Below are positions 15,149-20,247 of a DNA stretch of 20,247 nucleotides, piece by piece. A program made the position numbers and the translations under genes. How positions within the stretch are numbered: the stretch's first letter is position 1; every line of letters begins with the position of its first letter. The stretch is from the NCBI GenBank assembly GCA_964533055.1, contig CAZHKZ010000017.1, positions 1 to 20,247 on the forward strand, written 5' to 3'. The notes under the pieces were generated by a model. It ran no database searches and was not told where the DNA came from. It was given only the letters and a program-made list of their open reading frames with translations. The stretch comes from JACROF01 sp964533055 (GTDB lineage Bacteria; Patescibacteriota; Microgenomatia; Levybacterales; UBA12049).

Positions 15149-15655
15149 ATGGAAGTTTTAGAAAAATTTGGCATTAACTATGTTCTTTTAGGAGCGCAGA
15201 TTGTTAATTTTTTGATTATACTTTTTATAGTCAAGAAATATGCACTCAAACCAATTCTCCAAACTCTTGAAAAGAGAAAAAGAACGATTGAAGAAGGTCT
15301 AAAACAAGCTGAAGAAGCCCGTGTGATGCTCGAGGAAGCAAGCAGCAAAGAAAGAGCTCTTCTTAAAAAGGCTCATGATGAGGCCAAAGCGCTCCTCGAG
15401 GAAGCACAGAGTCAGCGTGATGACTTCTTAAAAGAGACCGAAGAAAAGGTGAAAAAGACGACTGACAAGATGCTTGAGAATGCACGAGTGACGATTGAGA
15501 ATGAAACACTCAAAGCACAGAAAGAACTTACTTCTCACGTATCAGAGTTAGCAATAACGCTTATTGAGCAGACAGCTGGAACGATATTCACGCAAAAAGA
15601 TCAGCAGAATATCTTAGAGACAGCAGTCAAAACACTCAAGAAGAAATCAAATTAA
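15149..15655 (+). CDS. atpF: F1Fo ATP synthase subunit b
   Basis: The 168-residue peripheral-stalk subunit has one N-terminal membrane helix (about 12-28, LLGAQIVNFLIILFIV) followed by KKYALKPILQTLEKRK, the conserved region at the membrane exit. The rest is a long, highly charged coiled coil rich in Glu, Lys and Ala that dimerises and reaches up to subunit delta. Only one b gene is present, so a homodimer is expected. No Shine-Dalgarno precedes the ATG, 5 nt after atpE. The stop abuts the atpH start with no gap. Confidence 0.94.
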   Translation: MEVLEKFGINYVLLGAQIVNFLIILFIVKKYALKPILQTLEKRKRTIEEGLKQAEEARVMLEEASSKERALLKKAHDEAKALLEEAQSQRDDFLKETEEKVKKTTDKMLENARVTIENETLKAQKELTSHVSELAITLIEQTAGTIFTQKDQQNILETAVKTLKKKSN

Positions 15656-16009
15656 ATGAATAGGCAGAAATTAAAACAATTGGTCATGCAAAGCTACACA
15701 GATGGTGAGCTTGATGCAAAAAAGGTAAATAAAATTGCGGATCTTTTAACAAAAACTGAGCTCAAACTTTATATAAGAGCTCTTAAGAACTGGGAGAGAC
15801 AAAATCAGGTCTTTGTCGATGTACCATTTGACGATGTAGGACTGATGGATGACTTCATCGACCTCTTCCCAGGTAAGAAAATGACAGTCAATACTGATCC
15901 CTCACTCCTTCTCGGAATGAGAGTGACTGATAATGATGACGTGTATGAATTAAGTCTAAAAAATGCGCTCAATAAAATAACTGAGCATATAGAAGAACAA
16001 TACAATTAA
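15656..16009 (+). CDS. atpH: F1Fo ATP synthase subunit delta, short form
   Basis: The position between atpF and atpA and the C-terminal pattern DPSLLLGMRVTDNDDVYELS (corresponding to the family's DPSLIGGIVIRIGDKVIDNS) identify delta, which links the b stalk to the top of F1. At 117 residues it is much shorter than the usual 175-185. Alignment by eye places its first residue near residue 70-75 of E. coli delta. Most of the N-terminal helical bundle that grips the alpha N-terminal helix is therefore missing. The start is directly after the atpF stop, so no upstream coding sequence has been overlooked in this frame. The gene looks intact rather than broken. Confidence 0.82.
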   Translation: MNRQKLKQLVMQSYTDGELDAKKVNKIADLLTKTELKLYIRALKNWERQNQVFVDVPFDDVGLMDDFIDLFPGKKMTVNTDPSLLLGMRVTDNDDVYELSLKNALNKITEHIEEQYN

Positions 16010-16010
16010 T

Positions 16011-17537
16011 ATGATAAATAGTAACGACATAATCAAACAATTAGAAGAGAGATCACGAGGCTTTACCTATGAAGGTAAAGTTGAGAATACAGGTACAGTT
16101 GAGAAGAACTATGACGGCGTTGTGTCCGTATCAGGACTTTCAAAGGCAGTCATGGGAGAGCGAGTTGTATTCAGCAACGGCTCAACCGGAGTAGTACTTG
16201 ATCTTAAAGAGGACAAAGTCTCCATCATCCTTCTTGATCCTGCAACCGACATCAAAGAGGGAGACAGTGTCAAAACAACTGGCGAGCTCTTAAGCATTAC
16301 AGTCTCGGATGAGATCCTTGGTAGAGTTGTAAACCCACTTGGTGTCCCATTGGACGGAAAAGCACCTCTTAAAAAGGGTAAGCTCATGCCAATTGAAAGA
16401 GTCTCAGCTGGAGTTGTTGAGCGCTCACCTGTCGATACGCCACTTAAGACTGGTATCAAATCAATTGATGCGATGATCCCAGTTGGTCGAGGTCAGAGAG
16501 AGCTTATTATTGGAGATCGTGGCATTGGAAAGACTGCAATTGCTATTGATACGATCATAAATCAAAACAAAGATGTGCCTAAAGGTCAGAAAAAGGTCAT
16601 CTGCGTTTATGTTGCCATTGGACAAAAGCAAAGCACCGTAGCTCAGATCATCGGACGACTCGAAGAAGCAGGTGCGATGGAAAATACAATCGTTGTCGTA
16701 GCTGGTGCCTCAGATCCAGCCTCACTACAATACCTCTCCCCTTATGCTGGCACCTCAATTGCTGAGTACTTTATGGAGAAAGGTGAAGATGTACTCATCG
16801 TTTATGACGATCTCACTCGACAAGCATGGGCATATCGACAGATTTGTCTCGTCCTTGGTCGCCCCGCTGGTCGCGAAGCATACCCTGGAGACATTTTCTA
16901 CCTTCACAGTCGCCTTCTTGAAAGATCAGTCCGTATGAGCGAAGAGCATGGCGGTGGATCGATTACAGCGCTCCCAATCATTGAAACTCAGGCTGGAGAC
17001 ATCTCAGCTTATATCCCAACCAATGTCATCTCAATCACTGATGGACAGATCTTCCTTGAGAATGATCTCTTTAACTCAGGCATTAGACCTGCTATTAACG
17101 TAGGTGTTTCAGTCTCACGCGTAGGTACTTCAGCTCAAACAGGCACCATGAAGTCAGTGGCAGGGAAAATGAAGCTTGAACTAGCGCAGTATAGAGAGCT
17201 CGCAGCTTTCGCTCAATTTGGATCAGATCTCGATAGTGCGACTGCAAAACAACTCGAGCGTGGAAAAAGATTTACTGAACTCTTCAAGCAGCCTCAGTAC
17301 AATCCACTTTCAGAGAATATGCAAGTTCTCAGTATCATAGCTGTAACTCGTGGACATTGCGACGACATTCCTGTAGTTGATATATCTAGATTTGAAAAAG
17401 AACTCCATGAGTACTCGGTAAGTAAGCAGTTCGCTAAAATTCATGAGACTCTCTCAAGCGGCAAAAAACTTACTGAGGACGATCTCAAAGAAGTCGATAA
17501 GATGATTGAAGGCTTTAAGAAAGGATTTACACAGTAA
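16011..17537 (+). CDS. atpA: F1Fo ATP synthase subunit alpha
   Basis: The 508-residue alpha subunit carries the non-catalytic nucleotide sites and the Arg finger. The N-terminal beta barrel (about 20-95) precedes the nucleotide domain with Walker A GDRGIGKT (168-175). The more usual form is GDRQTGKT, so two variable positions differ but the P-loop is intact. VYDDLTRQAWAYRQ (264-277) and GREAYPGDIFYLHSRLLER (287-305) are highly conserved. The Arg finger is R370 in SVSRVG. The N terminus still has the short helix (INSNDIIKQLEERS) that normally binds delta. The gene starts 1 nt after atpH without a Shine-Dalgarno, and its stop shares one base with the atpG start (TAATG). Confidence 0.97.
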   Translation: MINSNDIIKQLEERSRGFTYEGKVENTGTVEKNYDGVVSVSGLSKAVMGERVVFSNGSTGVVLDLKEDKVSIILLDPATDIKEGDSVKTTGELLSITVSDEILGRVVNPLGVPLDGKAPLKKGKLMPIERVSAGVVERSPVDTPLKTGIKSIDAMIPVGRGQRELIIGDRGIGKTAIAIDTIINQNKDVPKGQKKVICVYVAIGQKQSTVAQIIGRLEEAGAMENTIVVVAGASDPASLQYLSPYAGTSIAEYFMEKGEDVLIVYDDLTRQAWAYRQICLVLGRPAGREAYPGDIFYLHSRLLERSVRMSEEHGGGSITALPIIETQAGDISAYIPTNVISITDGQIFLENDLFNSGIRPAINVGVSVSRVGTSAQTGTMKSVAGKMKLELAQYRELAAFAQFGSDLDSATAKQLERGKRFTELFKQPQYNPLSENMQVLSIIAVTRGHCDDIPVVDISRFEKELHEYSVSKQFAKIHETLSSGKKLTEDDLKEVDKMIEGFKKGFTQ

Positions 17538-18403
17538 TGGCAACGCTTATTTCACTTAAAAGACGAATTAATGCAGCTACCAATATCTCAAAGACGACCC
17601 GTGCGATGCAGATGATCGCAGCGTCTCGTCTCAAAAAAGCTCAGGAAGCAACGCTATCAGGCAGACCGTACGTTGAGAAACTCACTCAACTGACACAAGA
17701 AGCAAGCGCTAAGACCGTTGACTCAAAAAAACATCCATTTATGAAAGCATCTGTTGAAAAAGAAAAAACACTCCTCATTGTGATATCTCCTGACAAGGGT
17801 CTCTGTGGCGGTCTAGTCACCAATCTCTTAAAGGAATACCTGGCATTTGCAAAAAATGAAGAGCCTTCGATCATTGTTCTTGGCAAGAAACTTGAGAGTC
17901 AAGTCGTACGAACAAGCAATGATGTGATCGCTACTTTCCAATTTGGCACAACTCTTCCATCTTTTTCATCGATTTTCCCGATAATCAAACTTATTGAAGA
18001 CTCGTATCTCACTGGCAAGGTAACAAACGTCAAAGTCCTTTATGCAAATTTTGAGAGTTTCTTCTCACAAAAACCTGATGTACTTCAAATCCTTCCAATT
18101 TCGATGGAAGCTTCACCCGAGGTAGAAGTTAAAAACACACTCGATGATATCATCATCGAGCCATCCCTTGAAGCGATCATCCCATCACTTCTTAAACATT
18201 ATCTTGAGATGACTCTTTATCAGTGCCTTCTTGAATCCTACCTCTCAGAACAGGCAGCGAGGATGCTTGCAATGCAAAATGCTACAACTAATGCAAAAGA
18301 TATTATACAAGCGTTTAAATTAGAGTATAATAAGACCCGTCAAGCAAAAATCACAAGCGAGCTACTAGATATTACTGGTGGAAGGAGCGTGCAGACAGCA
18401 TAG
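17537..18403 (+). CDS. atpG: F1Fo ATP synthase subunit gamma
   Basis: The 288-residue central rotor shaft has the expected antiparallel terminal helices. The N-terminal one begins ATLISLKRRINAATNISKTT with KTTRAMQMIAASRLKKAQ, and the C-terminal one contains ARMLAMQNATTNAKD and ends ITSELLDITGGR. The middle Rossmann-like domain contains the conserved SPDKGLCGGL (about 84-93). Length matches the family (285-290). AAAGGA lies upstream within the end of atpA. The atpD start follows after 5 nt. Confidence 0.96.
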   Translation: MATLISLKRRINAATNISKTTRAMQMIAASRLKKAQEATLSGRPYVEKLTQLTQEASAKTVDSKKHPFMKASVEKEKTLLIVISPDKGLCGGLVTNLLKEYLAFAKNEEPSIIVLGKKLESQVVRTSNDVIATFQFGTTLPSFSSIFPIIKLIEDSYLTGKVTNVKVLYANFESFFSQKPDVLQILPISMEASPEVEVKNTLDDIIIEPSLEAIIPSLLKHYLEMTLYQCLLESYLSEQAARMLAMQNATTNAKDIIQAFKLEYNKTRQAKITSELLDITGGRSVQTA

Positions 18404-18408
18404 TACAT

Positions 18409-19818
18409 ATGGCAACTAAGAACACACAGGATGGAATCATCGTCGCTATAGCAGGACCTGTTATTGATGTATATTTTGAGGGTGAACTACCATCGATTAA
18501 TGAAGCACTTATAATTGAGGTTGAAGGCAAAGAACCACTTACTCTTGAAGTAGAGTTCGAGACTGGCGACAGACAGGTAAAAGCACTCGCATTTGGTCCA
18601 ACAGACGGCCTTGCTCGTGGACTAAAGGTAAAAAGAACTCATGCTCCTATCTCAGTGCCAGTTGGCGACAAGACACTTGGACGCATCTTCAATGTACTTG
18701 GCAAGACAATTGACGGACAGAAATTTGACGACAAAAATACGCACCTGAAGCCAATTCACGCTGCTCCACCAACTCTAGAAGATCAGGAGACAAAGCCACA
18801 AATCCTTGAGACAGGTGTTAAAGTTATCGATCTTATTGCTCCATTTACTAAGGGAGGGAAAATCGGTATTTTCGGAGGTGCTGGTGTAGGTAAAACAGTT
18901 ATTATCCAGGAACTTATTCGAAATATCGCAATTGAACACAGTGGGCACTCAGTTTTTGCTGGAGTTGGAGAGAGAACAAGAGAAGGAACTGATCTTTGGC
19001 TTGAGATGAAAGGCTCAGGAGTTCTTGATAAAACAGTCATGGTCTATGGACAAATGAACGAACCACCTGCAAACAGACTCAGAGTGGCTCTCACTGCTCT
19101 TACAATGGCTGAGTACTTCCGTGACGAAAAAGGTGAAGATGTTCTCCTCTTTATTGATAATATTTTCCGTTTTGCACAAGCAGGAGCTGAAGTTTCTGCA
19201 CTTCTTGGCCGAATGCCATCAGCCGTAGGATATCAACCGACTCTTGCATCAGAAATGGGCGGACTTCAGGAAAGAATCACCAGTACCAAGAAAGGCTCGA
19301 TCACTTCACTGCAAGCAGTCTACGTCCCAGCAGATGACTATACTGACCCAGCCCCTGCTACAGTATTTGCCCACATGGATGGCACGATCACACTTGAGCG
19401 ATCTATCGCAGAACAAGGCCTCTACCCTGCAGTTGATCCACTCACCTCTTCTTCACGCATTCTAGATCCAAATATCGTAGGCCAGGAACACTATGACGTG
19501 GCTCGAGGAGTGCAAAGAGTGCTCCAGAGATACAAGGAACTTCAGGATATCATCGCAATTCTAGGTATCGACGAGTTATCCGATGAGGACAAACTCACCG
19601 TTGCACGTGCACGAAAAATCCAGCGATTCTTAAGTCAGCCTATGTTCGTCGCGGAGATTTTTACAGGTTCACCTGGAAAATATGTAAAGGCAGCTGATAA
19701 TGTTCGTGGATTTAAAGAGATCTTGGAGGGAAAGCATGACAATCTCCCCGAACAAGCCTTCTATATGGTTGGCACGATCGAAGAAGCAGTTGAAAACGCT
19801 AAAAAACTCAAGTCTTAA
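18409..19818 (+). CDS. atpD: F1Fo ATP synthase subunit beta
   Basis: The 469-residue catalytic subunit has Walker A GGAGVGKT (156-163), the catalytic Glu E188 in GERTREG, and the Walker B region VLLFIDNIFRF (245-255). The catch-loop DELSDED (388-394) that touches gamma is present. The N-terminal barrel begins with GIIVAIAGPVIDVYF. All active-site residues are as expected. No Shine-Dalgarno is at the proper distance: GAAGGAG at 18381-18387 is 21 nt upstream, inside the end of atpG. The following atpC begins 18 nt after the stop. Confidence 0.98.
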   Translation: MATKNTQDGIIVAIAGPVIDVYFEGELPSINEALIIEVEGKEPLTLEVEFETGDRQVKALAFGPTDGLARGLKVKRTHAPISVPVGDKTLGRIFNVLGKTIDGQKFDDKNTHLKPIHAAPPTLEDQETKPQILETGVKVIDLIAPFTKGGKIGIFGGAGVGKTVIIQELIRNIAIEHSGHSVFAGVGERTREGTDLWLEMKGSGVLDKTVMVYGQMNEPPANRLRVALTALTMAEYFRDEKGEDVLLFIDNIFRFAQAGAEVSALLGRMPSAVGYQPTLASEMGGLQERITSTKKGSITSLQAVYVPADDYTDPAPATVFAHMDGTITLERSIAEQGLYPAVDPLTSSSRILDPNIVGQEHYDVARGVQRVLQRYKELQDIIAILGIDELSDEDKLTVARARKIQRFLSQPMFVAEIFTGSPGKYVKAADNVRGFKEILEGKHDNLPEQAFYMVGTIEEAVENAKKLKS

Positions 19819-19836
19819 GACACGGGACACAAAACT

Positions 19837-20247
19837 ATGAATTTAAAGGTGATCACCCCCGAAAAAGTATTCTTCGATGGACCCATCAATGAGGTAATCG
19901 TACCAACTCCAAATGGAGAAATTGCGATCCTCCCTGGCCATGTCAATCTCCTGACCCAGGTTTCAGATGGAGAAGTCATTATCAAATCGAGCAGTAAAGA
20001 CCACCATCTAGCAGTCACGAATGGCTTTCTTCAGATTCAAAAAGACGAAGTCAGCTTGATATCAGACTTTGCTATCAGATCAGACGAGATTGATGCAAAG
20101 AAGGCTCAAGATGCACAAAAACTGGCTCAGGAAAAAATGGAGAATACAAAAGATATAACAGAACAAGACATGGCTCTCGCACAAGCTGAAATGAGAAGAG
20201 CAATTCTCCAGCTCAATGTCCTTAATCGAAGACGAGGAAGCCGCCAA
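19837..20247 (+). CDS. atpC: F1Fo ATP synthase subunit epsilon (no stop within window)
   Basis: An open frame of 137 codons runs from the ATG at 19837 to the last base of the window with no stop. It begins MNLKVITPEKVFFDG and contains GEIAILPGHVNLLT, the hallmark of the epsilon beta-sandwich (residues 1 to about 85). Two charged helices follow (about 88-137), the domain that can extend and inhibit F1. At 137 residues it already has nearly full family length (130-145), so only a few residues should be missing. Epsilon connects gamma to the c ring and closes the canonical operon order. No Shine-Dalgarno is seen. Confidence 0.95.
   Translation, partial: MNLKVITPEKVFFDGPINEVIVPTPNGEIAILPGHVNLLTQVSDGEVIIKSSSKDHHLAVTNGFLQIQKDEVSLISDFAIRSDEIDAKKAQDAQKLAQEKMENTKDITEQDMALAQAEMRRAILQLNVLNRRRGSRQ

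Noticed and set aside
15998..16011. TACAAT box just before atpA as an internal promoter
   Set aside because: It ends only 4 nt before the ATG, which would place the transcript start inside the codon or beyond it, and no -35 hexamer is at the proper distance.
18381..18387. GAAGGAG as the Shine-Dalgarno of atpD
   Set aside because: It lies 21 nt before the ATG at 18409, too far for normal initiation, and is part of the atpG coding sequence. No earlier in-frame start fits the conserved beta N terminus.
1..20247. Alternative genetic code with UGA read as glycine
   Set aside because: murT, gatA and the GGDEF gene end in TGA at the expected protein ends, and no gene has an internal TGA. The tRNA-Gly here reads GGG, not UGA.
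1..20247. CRISPR array, insertion sequence, integrase or attachment site
   Set aside because: I saw no regularly spaced direct repeats, no transposase or integrase motifs, and no direct repeat of a tRNA 3' end. The only longer repeat is the LysM domain pair.

Overview
This window looks like part of the chromosome of a small-genome bacterium, most likely a member of the Patescibacteria (Candidate Phyla Radiation). That placement is inferred. It rests on a gene set limited to core functions, spacers of a few bases or short overlaps, few Shine-Dalgarno sequences, tRNA genes without an encoded CCA end, and a shortened ATP synthase delta subunit. No rRNA or ribosomal protein gene is present to fix the lineage. 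UGA is used as a normal stop (murT, gatA and the GGDEF gene end in TGA), so the UGA-to-glycine code of Gracilibacteria/Absconditabacteria does not apply.

Layout. Positions 1-1294 are on the minus strand: tRNA-Asp(GTC), a membrane-anchored protein with two LysM domains, tRNA-Gly(CCC), and the start of a NUDIX hydrolase cut by the window edge. From 1460 on, every gene is on the plus strand. Group 1 (1460-4683) is polX-lemA-htpX: repair polymerase, LemA membrane protein and HtpX membrane protease. Group 2 (4776-6817) is murT-gatD, the lipid II isoglutaminyl synthase that amidates peptidoglycan stem peptides. Group 3 (6833-14103) is gatC-gatA-gatB, a GGDEF-domain protein, and dnaE, joined by overlaps or a 1-nt gap. 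Group 4 (14149 to the window end) is the F1Fo ATP synthase operon in the order a-c-b-delta-alpha-gamma-beta-epsilon; epsilon runs off the edge without a visible stop.

How the genes fit together. MurT-GatD and GatCAB both use glutamine as ammonia donor, one for the cell wall and one for charging tRNA-Gln/tRNA-Asn. The LysM protein is probably also a wall-binding protein. The c subunit points to proton rather than sodium coupling.

Regulation. Sigma-70-like promoters can be read in front of polX, murT, gatC and atpB. In three of them the -10 box ends only 6-8 nt before the start codon, which predicts leaderless mRNAs. In contrast, atpE has by far the strongest Shine-Dalgarno in the window, overlapped by a 13-codon micro-ORF. 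No classical terminator with a T-tract, no mobile element and no CRISPR array was seen. I did not find a clearly new defence or mobile system. The most unusual items are the leaderless promoter layout, the atpE translation signal, the truncated delta subunit, the GGDEF protein between gatB and dnaE, and a perfect 26-bp palindrome upstream of tRNA-Gly.
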